Notes: generated from the sequence alone by a model not told the origin. A DNA stretch of 23,889 nucleotides from DATDCV01 sp036524155 (GCA_036524155.1 DATDCV010000745.1:1-23889), one strand, 5' to 3'. Positions 1 to 7,843 are shown, counted from the stretch's first letter. Translations and numbers: made by a program.

Positions 1-870
1 AAGTCCATAGCGCCGGCGGAACTCGGCCTGGGCACGGGTTTGCTGAGTTTGCGGCGGGGTCTCGGCCGGCGGCTTCCACGTGGTGCTCCGGATCCAATCC
101 TGCAGCTCGGGATGGCGGGTGACGCCCTTGAGATCTTTCACCTCGCACGGAAAGAGGCTGCGGAGCCACCCTGACGCCGTGATTTCCGAAGGCTGCTCCA
201 CCCCGATGACTAAGTGTCCCCCAGCGTGAAGCCAGGCCAGCAGGGCATTGACCTGGTTCTGCGAGAGATCATAGGCGCGTTCCGAACTGAGGTAGAGGCA
301 GGAAAGGCCTTCGAGGACGAGCGGGTTATCGGGAAAGATGGCGGGCAAGAGGCGTGCGGCCATCGGCTGCAGCTCGGTGGCCTGTACTGGTCGAAGGACC
401 GGGGCGCCGCTGGCGGTGCGCGATAGCGCGCCAATAATGGGGGTGCCCCGCGGGACTTGTTTTCGTGGGCGCACCCCCTGTTGCTCGGCGCGCAGCTTGC
501 CCCGCTCGTCCAGCAAACGGAGGTCCCAACTGCTGTAATTGCGCGAGCTGGAGAAGACAGGGATGACCAGTCGTTTGAGGGTGCCGGTGGGCAGCTCGAC
601 GGTGGTGCGGACGGTTTGGCCCTGGTTGAAGTTCCCCCCGGTGAGTTCGATGGTGCCGGTGAACGTCGGCGCGTCGTTCTTGATTTCACAAACGACCGGG
701 AACCAGCTTGCCTCCGGGACAATGCCGTCATAGCCCAGGAAAACATCGAATTGGATCGCGGCTGGCAAGCGGGCAGTGGTCAGGAGGAAAAGCAAGGCCG
801 CAGCCGCGATTAGAGTAACCGGGTTCCTTAACTGCCCCTGCCGGAGTCCCACGTTGGATTGTCCCGCCAT
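1..870 (-). CDS. Partial large exported protein, N-terminal 290 residues, function unknown
   Basis: The minus strand is open without a stop from an ATG at 870 to the left edge, so the gene is cut at its C-terminal side. The reading is protein-like, unlike the overlapping frames. Residues about 16-38 form a hydrophobic stretch (LIAAAALLFLLTTARLPAA) that reads as a signal peptide or membrane anchor. It is followed by a probable beta-sandwich region (starting IQFDVFLGYDGIVPEASWFP) and, near residues 205-225, a segment NALLAWLHAGGHLVIGVEQ. That segment resembles the glutamine-amidotransferase-like fold of large exported hypothetical proteins in Verrucomicrobia and Planctomycetes. The protein is probably attached to or beyond the inner membrane. 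It is divergent from the sugar isomerase-like gene at 1240. No strong Shine-Dalgarno is visible before the ATG. Function is not assigned. Confidence 0.72.
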   Translation of the reverse strand, partial: MAGQSNVGLRQGQLRNPVTLIAAAALLFLLTTARLPAAIQFDVFLGYDGIVPEASWFPVVCEIKNDAPTFTGTIELTGGNFNQGQTVRTTVELPTGTLKRLVIPVFSSSRNYSSWDLRLLDERGKLRAEQQGVRPRKQVPRGTPIIGALSRTASGAPVLRPVQATELQPMAARLLPAIFPDNPLVLEGLSCLYLSSERAYDLSQNQVNALLAWLHAGGHLVIGVEQPSEITASGWLRSLFPCEVKDLKGVTRHPELQDWIRSTTWKPPAETPPQTQQTRAQAEFRRRYGL

Positions 871-1239
871 GGTAATCAAAGCGTCATTTGCCGCTGGGTC
901 ACTGTATACGCAGACCGTCAAGCTTTCGCAACGTTCAATTGTGAAGCATGATGTGCCCGTTACTTTCGACAGCCTTGGGCGCAAAATCTCACGGCGCCCC
1001 AAAGGTCCCGCCTGGCCCGCAATTGCCGTAATCCACCAGGTACTCCTCTGGCCCGGGAGGGGCGAAATGTCGTCTCAGGGTGGAGGTTCTTCGGATCGTG
1101 TCCTGGGCTTGCTTATTTCGGCCTACTTATTTTGGTTGTCTCTCCCATCGAGTTCGCGCTAATCAATAGATATGTTGGCCGAGCGAAATGGTTCCGCAAT
1201 ACCTGTCAGCCGACCTTACCACACGGAGACCTGATTCCA
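871..1239. other. Divergent intergenic region, no gene recognised
   Basis: This 369-base gap separates the left-edge minus-strand gene from the plus-strand isomerase-like gene, so promoters for both should lie here. No convincing -35/-10 pair, operator or riboswitch was recognised. A plus-strand open frame crosses it (776-1162), but its first part is antisense to the partial gene and its protein is low-complexity, so it is not called. A weak GGAG at 1225-1228 lies 11 bases before the ATG at 1240. Confidence 0.5.
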
Positions 1240-2820
1240 ATGAAGACAATGCCTCACACCTGCCACTGCAGTTGCTGCCATCTCAACCACAACCCGCAGC
1301 CCGCTCTGGATGCGTTGAACCGCCGGGAGTTTCTGTTCCGGGTCGGCGCGGCGACAGCGGGGGGCATGATGCTCTCCGGCCTTGACGTTCTGGCCGGCGA
1401 TGACAGCCCGGGTTTGCCGATCCGGGGTCCCAAACCATCTCAGGCGCTGCGGGTCCAGCCCGTGCTCACCTACGACATCGCCCAACGCCGGCCGCACACC
1501 AGTTGGCGGAACTGGGGTGGACTGCATACGGAGGAGGATGTCGCCGCGGAAAAAGGACGCATCGAGGCTGAGCTGGAAAAACTCAAATCAAAAAGCGACT
1601 TCGGAATCGAGTTCCTTCCGCTGGCGTCCGTCAAGAGCCCTGAACAAGCCGCCGCGATCTCGCGAGATAAATACGATGCCTTGATCGTCTACGCTGCAGG
1701 CGGGGGCGGAAACCTGCTGGAAGCGCTCATCTCGCCCGCCAAATGGAACCTGATGTTCCTGCGGCATGACCCCGGCCCGGTTTACCTCTGGTACGAAATC
1801 GTACACCCGCGATTCCTGAGGAAGACGGTGGACGAGTACGCGCCGACGGGCCTGGACGTGCATGACGTGGTCGTGGACGAGGTCAACGAGCTTGGCTGGC
1901 GTTTGCGGGCGCTGCACGGTCTCAAGAACACACTCGGCAAGAGGATCCTGTGTATTGGCGGGGCAGGGGGATGGGGCGCCGGAGGCCAGAAGGCTCCGGA
2001 GATTTCACGCACGCTTTGGAAGTTGGACCTGGTGGATTTGCCCTATAAAGATCTGGAGCCGCGATTGAAGGCCGCACGCGGCAATGCCAGCCTGGTCAAA
2101 GCCTGCGGAGCGGCTGCCAGCCGATACCTGAAAGGGGGTAAAATCTCTCTCCACACTACGAGAGAGTTTGTGAACAACGCATTTGTTCTGACGGAGGTCA
2201 TGAAGGACATCATGGACGATGCCAAGACAGACGCGCTTACCATACAGCATTGCATGGGCACAATCATGGGCATGTCGGAGACGACTGCCTGCCTGCCGCT
2301 CAGCATGCTGAACGACGCGGGGTATCTCGCGTTCTGCGAATCAGATTTCGTCGTCATCCCTTCCGGCATTTTGCTGCATTACATTTCCGGCAAACCGGTC
2401 TTCCTCAACGACCCCACTTTTCCGCACCAGGATGTCGTGACGCTCGCCCACTGCACTGCGCCGCGGAAGATGGATGGCAAGAAGGCCGAGAAGACCAAAT
2501 TACTGACCCATTTCGAATCGGACTACGGCGCCGCACCGAAGGTCGAAATGCGCATCGGCCAGGTTTGCACCAACCTGGTGCCCGATTTCGACTGTAAGAA
2601 GTGGGTCGGCTTCGAGGGCACGATCGTCGGCAATCCTTTCCTGGACATTTGCCGCTCGCAGGTCGACGTCAAGGTCAAGGGGGACTGCAACGCGTTGCTC
2701 GAGGAAATGAAGGGTTTCCATTGGATGATGTCGTATGGCAACTACATGCGCGAGACTGGGTATGCGCTACGGAAACTGGGCGTGGGCTTTCATGATGTCA
2801 GCGCGCCGACGAAGGCGTGA
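1240..2820 (+). CDS. Tat-exported L-fucose/L-arabinose isomerase-like protein
   Basis: A 526-residue protein when started at the ATG at 1240, which has GGAG 11 bases upstream; the frame is open further 5' but the added residues look non-coding. A twin-arginine signal lies at residues 27-52 (NRREFLFRVGAATAGG, R28-R29). The body resembles the L-fucose isomerase-like superfamily. A N-terminal half with the Rossmann-like segment DALIVYAAGGGGN (146-158) is followed by a C-terminal catalytic-type half with CESD (366-369), LNDPTF (389-394) and AHC (403-405). These match the E/D/H metal-ligand layout of aldose-ketose isomerases. Export is odd, since fucose and arabinose isomerases are normally cytoplasmic; the substrate cannot be named and it may not be a true isomerase. 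The residues before the Tat motif are rich in Cys and His. It is followed 85 bases later by a lipoprotein gene on the same strand, possibly co-transcribed. Confidence 0.82.
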   Translation: MKTMPHTCHCSCCHLNHNPQPALDALNRREFLFRVGAATAGGMMLSGLDVLAGDDSPGLPIRGPKPSQALRVQPVLTYDIAQRRPHTSWRNWGGLHTEEDVAAEKGRIEAELEKLKSKSDFGIEFLPLASVKSPEQAAAISRDKYDALIVYAAGGGGNLLEALISPAKWNLMFLRHDPGPVYLWYEIVHPRFLRKTVDEYAPTGLDVHDVVVDEVNELGWRLRALHGLKNTLGKRILCIGGAGGWGAGGQKAPEISRTLWKLDLVDLPYKDLEPRLKAARGNASLVKACGAAASRYLKGGKISLHTTREFVNNAFVLTEVMKDIMDDAKTDALTIQHCMGTIMGMSETTACLPLSMLNDAGYLAFCESDFVVIPSGILLHYISGKPVFLNDPTFPHQDVVTLAHCTAPRKMDGKKAEKTKLLTHFESDYGAAPKVEMRIGQVCTNLVPDFDCKKWVGFEGTIVGNPFLDICRSQVDVKVKGDCNALLEEMKGFHWMMSYGNYMRETGYALRKLGVGFHDVSAPTKA

Positions 2821-2905
2821 GGCCGCCTTTGTTTCACCTCTAGGCGTCGGCGCCTGCAACCACGGTCGGTTGCAGCCGGGCCGCAAACGATGCAGGCGGG
2901 AACTT

Positions 2906-4045
2906 GTGAGCCGATACTCACGATTCGGTTCGGGCCTTCAAGTGGGGGCGTTCCTGGCGATCCCGCTCCTGATGACGAGTTGTCAGCCAGGACCAGCCGG
3001 CAAACCGGTCCCCCAGCTCCCGTCGGTTCGAATCGAACAGGCGTCTTTGGTCCGGATGCGCGGAGCGAACAGCGTCAGTTCGGACAAGCCGGGTGAATGC
3101 GACTGCAACAGCCCGGCGCATTGGGACGGCGAAACACTATACGTTTTCAACTCGGCGGGCCATCCCTGGCGGAGCGCCGGCCCCAACTTGCAGGGACTGG
3201 ATCGGTACTACCGGAAATGCGAGTACAACAACCAGGCCAACGGCGGCCGCTGGATTGAGTGCACGTGGAAAGCGGACGATGGCACGCTTTACGGCTGGTA
3301 CCACTTCGAACCGAATGACATATGCCAGGATTTCCACCCGAATTCACCGCATTTGACGGCGCCCAAGATCGGCGCGGTCAAGTCGCCTGACAACGGCGCC
3401 ACCTGGCAGGATCTGGGCATCGTTCTCGAGGCCGCGCCGGGCGTGCGTTGCGACACGACCAATTTTTATTTCGCCGGAGGCAATGGGGATTTTTCAATCA
3501 TGGTCGATGCCCGAAAAGAGTTCCTCTATTTCTATATTAGCACGTATGGCGCCAACGTAGCGGAGCAGGGGGTGGCCATCGCCCGCATGCGCTGGACCGA
3601 TCGGGACCAGCCCGTTGGCAAAGTCTGGAAATGGCACAATGATCGATGGGCTGAGGCCGGCCTGGGCGGGCATGTGACGCCGATCTTTCCAGTGAAAACA
3701 GATTGGCATCGGGGCGACGTGGACGCCTTCTGGGGGCCTTCCATCCATTGGAACAGTTACCTGCGGCAGTATGTGATCCTGCTGAACCGGGCCATTGATC
3801 CCCGGTGGAAACAAGAGGGCGTTTACGCCAGTTTCTGCCGTGATTTGGCAAACCCTGACGAGTGGTCCCAACCCGAAAAAATTCTCGAGACGACCGGCAA
3901 CGACCGGTGGTACCCGCAAGTCCTCGGCCTCGACGCGTCGCGGCGCGAGACCGACAAGCTCGCGGGCCGGGTGGCGCGGCTATTCGTCCGAGGCGAGTCG
4001 CGTTGGGTAATTCACTTCCGCCGCCCGGGCAAAGGCTCGGGTTGA
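2906..4045 (+). CDS. Sialidase/GH43-like beta-propeller lipoprotein
   Basis: The frame is open from 2735, but that start overlaps the upstream gene and gives an unlikely Arg-rich leader. A GTG at 2906, with AGGCGGG just upstream, begins a 379-residue protein with a clean lipoprotein signal: a hydrophobic stretch VGAFLAIPLLMTSC with the lipidated Cys at about residue 26. The mature part has features of secreted five- or six-bladed beta-propeller glycosidases: an exact Asp-box SPDNGATW at about 160-167, and repeated strands with conserved Trp and Tyr such as HWDGETLYVFNSAGHPW and WGPSIHWNSYLRQYVILLNR. The likely role is binding or hydrolysis of glycans at the cell surface or periplasm. No family-specific catalytic triad was assigned, so a non-enzymatic propeller remains possible. 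Confidence 0.7.
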   Translation: MSRYSRFGSGLQVGAFLAIPLLMTSCQPGPAGKPVPQLPSVRIEQASLVRMRGANSVSSDKPGECDCNSPAHWDGETLYVFNSAGHPWRSAGPNLQGLDRYYRKCEYNNQANGGRWIECTWKADDGTLYGWYHFEPNDICQDFHPNSPHLTAPKIGAVKSPDNGATWQDLGIVLEAAPGVRCDTTNFYFAGGNGDFSIMVDARKEFLYFYISTYGANVAEQGVAIARMRWTDRDQPVGKVWKWHNDRWAEAGLGGHVTPIFPVKTDWHRGDVDAFWGPSIHWNSYLRQYVILLNRAIDPRWKQEGVYASFCRDLANPDEWSQPEKILETTGNDRWYPQVLGLDASRRETDKLAGRVARLFVRGESRWVIHFRRPGKGSG

Positions 4046-4232
4046 TGAGCAGCTTCCATAAGCGTGCCAGATCTGCCACAGGGGGTTCGACCATCTAAAG
4101 AGGGCATCCTGCCGAAGCCGAAAAGACACACCTACTCTTTCCCCGATTGTCTCGGTCGCTAACCCGATGGAAACCTTTGGTGCAAGCGGCAAAGGTATCG
4201 AGCGAGCGACAAGCTCGACGGCCATAACGGAT

Positions 4233-4260
4233 CGGAGACAGGCAGGATGCCTGTCCTACG
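4233..4260 (+). repeat. Palindromic intergenic repeat, copy 1
   Basis: The core arms GACAGGCA (4237-4244) and TGCCTGTC (4248-4255) are perfect inverted repeats around a GGA loop, preceded by CGGA and followed by CTACG. The same element recurs at 6021-6048 (26 of 28 bases identical), with a loop variant at 23092-23119 on the opposite strand. This copy covers the last codons' boundary of the lyase gene: the stop codon of that gene (4256-4258) lies inside the repeat. Confidence 0.8.
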
Positions 4261-5944
4261 GATGGGCGAGTTGCGGGGGATAGAAGTAGCCCATGGTCTG
4301 CATTGCGACGTCGGTACGGTAGAGCCGATCCTGCATCAGGCACGCGCGGCGGGACGTGGCCGGGATGGTGGTGGTGTAAATTCGGATGTCACCTCTGACG
4401 CTGGTGATGATCTCTTCCCGCCAGTCGCCCAGGCAATCGGCGATGGCGATAATTTGGCCCTGGATCGCACCCACTTTTTCGCGCGGCCATTTGTAGATGA
4501 TGCCCTTCATGACGAAGTCTTTGCTGGCGCCGTCTTCCCAGTACACCGCCTTGGGCGAGAGGTCACCCAGGCTTTCCTTCGATAGCCGCTCTCCGGCCGC
4601 CGAGTAAAGCCAGTAATTGCTACCGCCTTTGGCTTCGCCTGCGTAACATTCCATCCCCGGATGCGAGGGATCGATATCTCCCACCATCCCCTGGCCGTGG
4701 ACGTGCACGGTTACCTCCGGGCTGCCCCAGATCATTTTTCCGGTTCTTGCCTCCACGAGGCAGACAGTGTTGCTCTGCCTGCCTGGTTCGATGCCGTAGA
4801 AGATTTCCAGGCCCGGCCTTGAGGGAACAACATCGGCTACGTAACAAATATCCGGATGGCCCTTGCGGAGATTCCACAGCGGCTTGCCCGTGTGATCGAT
4901 CACTGCCGCCCCGATAATGATCTCGTCGCAACCGTCGGCATCCACATCCGCCGCGTGCATGCCGTGCATGCCCTGCCCGCGGTAAGTCGAGTATTCGCCG
5001 CTGGCTTCCCACTCCCAAACCGGCTTCAGGTCGGGATCATAAGTCTGGATCTTGATGATTTTATAAGTGCCGCGCTCGACCACTAGGTGCGGGCGTTTGC
5101 CATCGAGGTACGCGACGCCAAGCAGGTTGCGCGAGTAGTAGTTGTAGTCGTCGAAACCTTCGCGACTTGGCCAGGGCAGGCGTTTCTTTATCCGGCCGGT
5201 CAACCCATCCAGCACCACGAGAAACTCGGGTCCGCTTTTCACATGCCCGGTCGCTTCACGCGCATCGCCTTCACCGCCTTTGCAGAAAACCTCCGCCTTG
5301 CCATCCCCATCCAGGTCGTAGACCACAATCGGCGAATACCAAATTCCCTCCTCGATCGCCCAGCCCATGTCGTACCGCCACAGGAACCTGCCGTCATGGT
5401 CGTAGGCTTCGATTTTGTATGTGTCTTCGCTTTTCTTCCAGTAACCGGGTTGTTGATAGGGATCGGTGTTGAAGTCGGGCTGCTTGACGAGATAATCGTA
5501 ACGGCCGTCGCCGTCCAGGTCGGCGATCCCAACTTTCTGGGCGGCGTACTCACCCTGGAGCTTGATGCGCACGAAGCCGGGATCCGCCCCGACGGCCCCT
5601 ATCCAGTCTGGTCTTCTGCTCCCTGCCCGTTGGCCCGCGATCCGGACGGAATAGCACCACGGCTCACCCTTCGCCTCCGCATCCACGTAGTTGCACGAAT
5701 CCGTGATTGGTTTGGAGTTTAACTTCTTACCTTGCCCCCGGCCGGATTCCGAGCGGAACAAATCAAAACCAACAGTGGGCGGATCCTTGGCCAGCAAGCG
5801 CCAGCCGACATATACTGAGCCATCGGGTCGCGTGATGGCGACGACACCCCGGTCGGGATCCTCCGCCGCCAGAGCGCACAGTGAACCAAGCGCCGCGATG
5901 CCGGCCAACAGCAGAAACACAAGGACGATCTTTCGCGATTTCAT
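4256..5944 (-). CDS. Rhamnogalacturonan lyase, PL11 family, secreted
   Basis: A 562-residue protein. The ATG at 5944 is chosen because it starts directly before a signal peptide (MKSRKIVLVFLLLAGIAALG, cleavage near ALAA-ED); the frame is open upstream to 6064 but that part is intergenic. PL11 enzymes cleave the rhamnose-galacturonate backbone of rhamnogalacturonan I by beta-elimination, using calcium. The N-terminal beta domain (about 30-120, GGVVAITRPDG-like start) is followed by an eight-bladed propeller. Its calcium-binding loops include DLDGDGRYDY (142-151), DLDGDGKAEVF (210-220), DVDADGCDEI (333-342) and DIDPSHPGMECY (423-434). The segment RGQGMHGMHAADVD (322-335) and the ending RIYTTTIPATSRRACLMQD are typical of YesW/YesX-like lyases. 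It is the only clear polysaccharide lyase here, and its flanks carry two copies of the same palindromic repeat. The product would feed rhamnose catabolism. Confidence 0.9.
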   Translation of the reverse strand: MKSRKIVLVFLLLAGIAALGSLCALAAEDPDRGVVAITRPDGSVYVGWRLLAKDPPTVGFDLFRSESGRGQGKKLNSKPITDSCNYVDAEAKGEPWCYSVRIAGQRAGSRRPDWIGAVGADPGFVRIKLQGEYAAQKVGIADLDGDGRYDYLVKQPDFNTDPYQQPGYWKKSEDTYKIEAYDHDGRFLWRYDMGWAIEEGIWYSPIVVYDLDGDGKAEVFCKGGEGDAREATGHVKSGPEFLVVLDGLTGRIKKRLPWPSREGFDDYNYYSRNLLGVAYLDGKRPHLVVERGTYKIIKIQTYDPDLKPVWEWEASGEYSTYRGQGMHGMHAADVDADGCDEIIIGAAVIDHTGKPLWNLRKGHPDICYVADVVPSRPGLEIFYGIEPGRQSNTVCLVEARTGKMIWGSPEVTVHVHGQGMVGDIDPSHPGMECYAGEAKGGSNYWLYSAAGERLSKESLGDLSPKAVYWEDGASKDFVMKGIIYKWPREKVGAIQGQIIAIADCLGDWREEIITSVRGDIRIYTTTIPATSRRACLMQDRLYRTDVAMQTMGYFYPPQLAHP

Positions 5945-6012
5945 ACAGAAAACGATCGGCAACCGGCGATCGGCAAGAGTGTCAACGACGGTGCCATTTG
6001 CTGCGTTAATGA

Positions 6013-6058
6013 CACACAATCGGAGACAGGCAAGATGCCTGTCCCACGTAGTTGTGTG
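6013..6058 (+). repeat. Palindromic intergenic repeat, copy 2, inside a nested inverted repeat
   Basis: The core copy spans 6021-6048, with arms GACAGGCA (6025-6032) and TGCCTGTC (6036-6043) around an AGA loop. It sits inside a second perfect pair, CACACAA (6013-6019) and TTGTGTG (6052-6058), so the whole 46 bases can fold as a two-tier hairpin. It lies between the TIM-barrel gene stop (6084) and the lyase start (5944), in the transcript that would run from one to the other. Confidence 0.78.
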
Positions 6059-6083
6059 GCGCATGGATCTGCAATCGCGGGGC

Positions 6084-6917
6084 TTATCCCCGCAGCAGCT
6101 TTTTCAGATGCTGCACCGAGCGTGCACCCTGTTCGACCGTGCCGCATTCGACCGAAAACACGATATCGCGCGGACATCCTTTCCGGACAATGTCGATCAC
6201 TCTGGCCCAATCGATGACGCCGTCGCCGCAGGCGCAGCCAACGGGTGTGCCGGTGACCTTCCCGCGTTCGGCACCTGACTGCTGGACCGAGATGTCTTTC
6301 GCGTGGAGGTGGACCAGGCGTTTCACGACCCGTTGCAGCCACTTGTAAGGATCGTGCCCGCACAAAAATGCATTCCCCGTATCGAAATTGATGCCAATGC
6401 TGGGGCTTTTCACCAGCTTGTAGATGCGATCCAGCCCCTCGGGGAATTTGCTGTATTGCTGGTGGCACTCCAGGCCGATGAGTATTCCGCGCGGCTCCGC
6501 CATTTTCGCAGCCTCCATCAAGGTGTAGCGCATCAAGACAAAGTCCTCCTCTTCCGTAGTCCACGGCTGCTTCGGTCCTTCGTCGGTGTTGATCACCGGC
6601 GCGCCGCATTCCGCGGCGAACCGGACCGCTTGTTTCAGGTATTCGGCGCCGACTTCGGGCTTGAGAATCGGGGTATGTGCCGAGAGCCCGGAGAGCTTCA
6701 CCCCGGCTTTATGGCACGCGCGCTTGATCCGGAGCGGATCGTCGTACATGGAAACGCTGTGGAAATAGCCGGCCTCACTGAGCAGCTCGCGGCCCAGGTG
6801 GACCATCGGTTCGACGTGCGTGTAACCGAGCTCGGCGGCTTTTTCGACGCCCCACTCAAACGGTTTGTCGTTGTGACGGACGAATTCGAGGTTGATGCCA
6901 ATGTTGATTTTGCCCAT
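6084..6917 (-). CDS. Sugar phosphate isomerase/epimerase-like TIM barrel protein
   Basis: A 277-residue protein of the xylose isomerase-like TIM barrel (AP endonuclease 2) superfamily; no signal peptide, so cytoplasmic. Metal-ligand positions typical of the family are visible: LIGLECH (E150), INFDTGN (D179), HLHAKD (203-208) and FSVECGT (E257). The family includes isomerases, epimerases and lyases acting on sugars and keto-glycosides, and the substrate cannot be read from sequence. The ATG at 6917 starts MGKINIGINLEF, a normal first strand for the fold. It lies in a minus-strand row with ThuA-like, Gfo/Idh/MocA and a second TIM-barrel gene. Cysteines in the C-terminal part (GCACGDG, 227-233) are unusual but not diagnostic. 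Confidence 0.85.
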   Translation of the reverse strand: MGKINIGINLEFVRHNDKPFEWGVEKAAELGYTHVEPMVHLGRELLSEAGYFHSVSMYDDPLRIKRACHKAGVKLSGLSAHTPILKPEVGAEYLKQAVRFAAECGAPVINTDEGPKQPWTTEEEDFVLMRYTLMEAAKMAEPRGILIGLECHQQYSKFPEGLDRIYKLVKSPSIGINFDTGNAFLCGHDPYKWLQRVVKRLVHLHAKDISVQQSGAERGKVTGTPVGCACGDGVIDWARVIDIVRKGCPRDIVFSVECGTVEQGARSVQHLKKLLRG

Positions 6918-6930
6918 AGGATGTACGGGG

Positions 6931-6990
6931 AGTTGGAGTGTTGGAGTGATGGAGTAGTCGAGTGCTGAAGGGTCTGAGAGTTGGACGAGT
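6931..6990. repeat. Degenerate tandem repeat, unit about TTGGAGTG
   Basis: Successive units of about eight bases can be read from 6933: TTGGAGTG, TTGGAGTG, ATGGAGTA, GTCGAGTG, then more degraded forms up to TTGGACGA near 6981. It fills the gap between the ThuA-like stop (6993) and the TIM-barrel start (6917), and would be transcribed as a pyrimidine-rich CACTCCAA tract. Function unknown. Confidence 0.65.
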
Positions 6991-6992
6991 GA

Positions 6993-7778
6993 TTATCTAA
7001 GAGGCTGCTGGGGTGGCAGACCGGCGGCCCAGGCGCAGCCGCGGCGGTACAGCTCCTGTACGCCGGGAGTGCTGAGCGCCTTTACGTCGTGGCCGAGCAC
7101 GGAATGAAACGTCCTGCCTTGGCCGTACTTGGAGATAAACGCCATCGGGTAGTACTTCCCATCCACCTTCGATTTCGCGTGGGCGATAATCTCGATGGGG
7201 TGGGTGCCTGTCAGGCAGGTGTACAGTTCGTCCTGCGTGTCGAAGGGAGTCATACCTTGCACGATGGCATTTACCGGCTCGGGGAACTCCACCCGAAACG
7301 AACCGTAAGGATCATGTTGCCGCTTGCCAGGGCCCGGATCCTGTCCGAACCAGACCCGGCCGGCGATCTTCTCGAACTCCGGCCACTCGTTGTGCCAGGC
7401 TCCGCACGCGAAATGCACCAGCACCATGCCTTTGCCACCGGCTACGAACCGGCGCAGGTTCTCGCGCGCGGGTTCACCGGGGCCCGGCTGCTCCCACGTC
7501 TGGAAATGCAGGATAACGACTTGATAGGTGTGAATCGCCGCTGAATCCAGGAACGCCGGATCTTCCACCGTGAAGACCTCCAGCCGCGGGTCCTTCCGCA
7601 GTGCGTCGGCCAGGACCGGAGCGGTTTGTTTCCAAACATGACCGGGGTAATCGATCCCCGTAACGAGCAGCACACGCGCTTTTGTCCGTTGCGCCGTGCC
7701 TTTTTCCGATTCGGCCGCGTTGACTGCGAGGCACAGCAAACACATCGCCGCGACGGCGGCCATAAAGTCGCGCATCAT
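6993..7778 (-). CDS. ThuA-like domain protein, exported
   Basis: A 261-residue protein. The frame is open to 7982 but would overlap the preceding gene, so the double ATG at 7778/7775 is the start; GAGAGG lies 8 bases upstream of 7778. Residues 1-22 are a signal peptide (MMRDFMAAVAAMCLLCLAVNAA), so it acts outside the cytoplasm. The rest is a ThuA-like (trehalose utilisation) class I glutamine-amidotransferase fold: ARVLLVTGIDYPGHVWKQ (34-51), GKGMVLVHFACGAWHN (115-130), DELY (183-186) and GRTFHSVLGHD (221-231). ThuA proteins take part in 3-keto-sugar metabolism with Gfo/Idh/MocA partners, and such a gene lies directly upstream here. Exact reaction not assignable. The end of the preceding gene (7844) is 65 bases away, with a short repeat between. 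Confidence 0.85.
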   Translation of the reverse strand: MMRDFMAAVAAMCLLCLAVNAAESEKGTAQRTKARVLLVTGIDYPGHVWKQTAPVLADALRKDPRLEVFTVEDPAFLDSAAIHTYQVVILHFQTWEQPGPGEPARENLRRFVAGGKGMVLVHFACGAWHNEWPEFEKIAGRVWFGQDPGPGKRQHDPYGSFRVEFPEPVNAIVQGMTPFDTQDELYTCLTGTHPIEIIAHAKSKVDGKYYPMAFISKYGQGRTFHSVLGHDVKALSTPGVQELYRRGCAWAAGLPPQQPLR

Positions 7779-7786
7779 ATCGCCGG

Positions 7787-7793
7787 CCTCTCT
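7787..7793 (-). promoter_or_regulatory. Ribosome binding site deciding the ThuA-like start
   Basis: On the minus strand this reads AGAGAGG, 8 bases before the ATG at 7778. It supports a start here rather than at the far upstream ATG at 7982, which lies inside the preceding gene. Confidence 0.55.
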
Positions 7794-7795
7794 TG

Positions 7796-7832
7796 TCCTC
7801 GTCATCGCCCTCGCTCTCATCCTCGTCATCGC
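7796..7832. repeat. Short direct repeat, TCCTCGTCATCGC twice at a 24-base period
   Basis: The 13-mer is found at 7796-7808 and exactly again at 7820-7832, with CTCGCTCTCA-like sequence between. The minus strand reads as GAGGACGAG-like purine-rich sequence. A related tract occurs at 22984-23011. It lies between two co-directional minus-strand genes, upstream of the ThuA-like ribosome binding site. Confidence 0.65.
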
Positions 7833-7843
7833 GGTTGCTTGGA

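Noticed and set aside
210..746. Minus-strand open frame of 178 codons
   Set aside because: Its protein is Ser/Arg/Pro-rich and overlaps, in another frame of the same strand, the left-edge gene whose translation has a signal peptide and normal composition.
776..1162. Plus-strand open frame of 128 codons across the divergent gap
   Set aside because: The first part is antisense to the partial gene, no ribosome binding site or domain is seen, and composition is shadow-like.
4174..4218. Small hairpins CCTTTG/CAAAGG and TCGAGC/GCTCGA between convergent genes
   Set aside because: Short stems with no T tract, so not called as a terminator.
7203..7224. TGCCTGTCAGGCAGG, similar to the palindromic repeat
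   Set aside because: It lies within the ThuA-like coding sequence, lacks the GGAGA and CTACG flanks, and is explained by codons.
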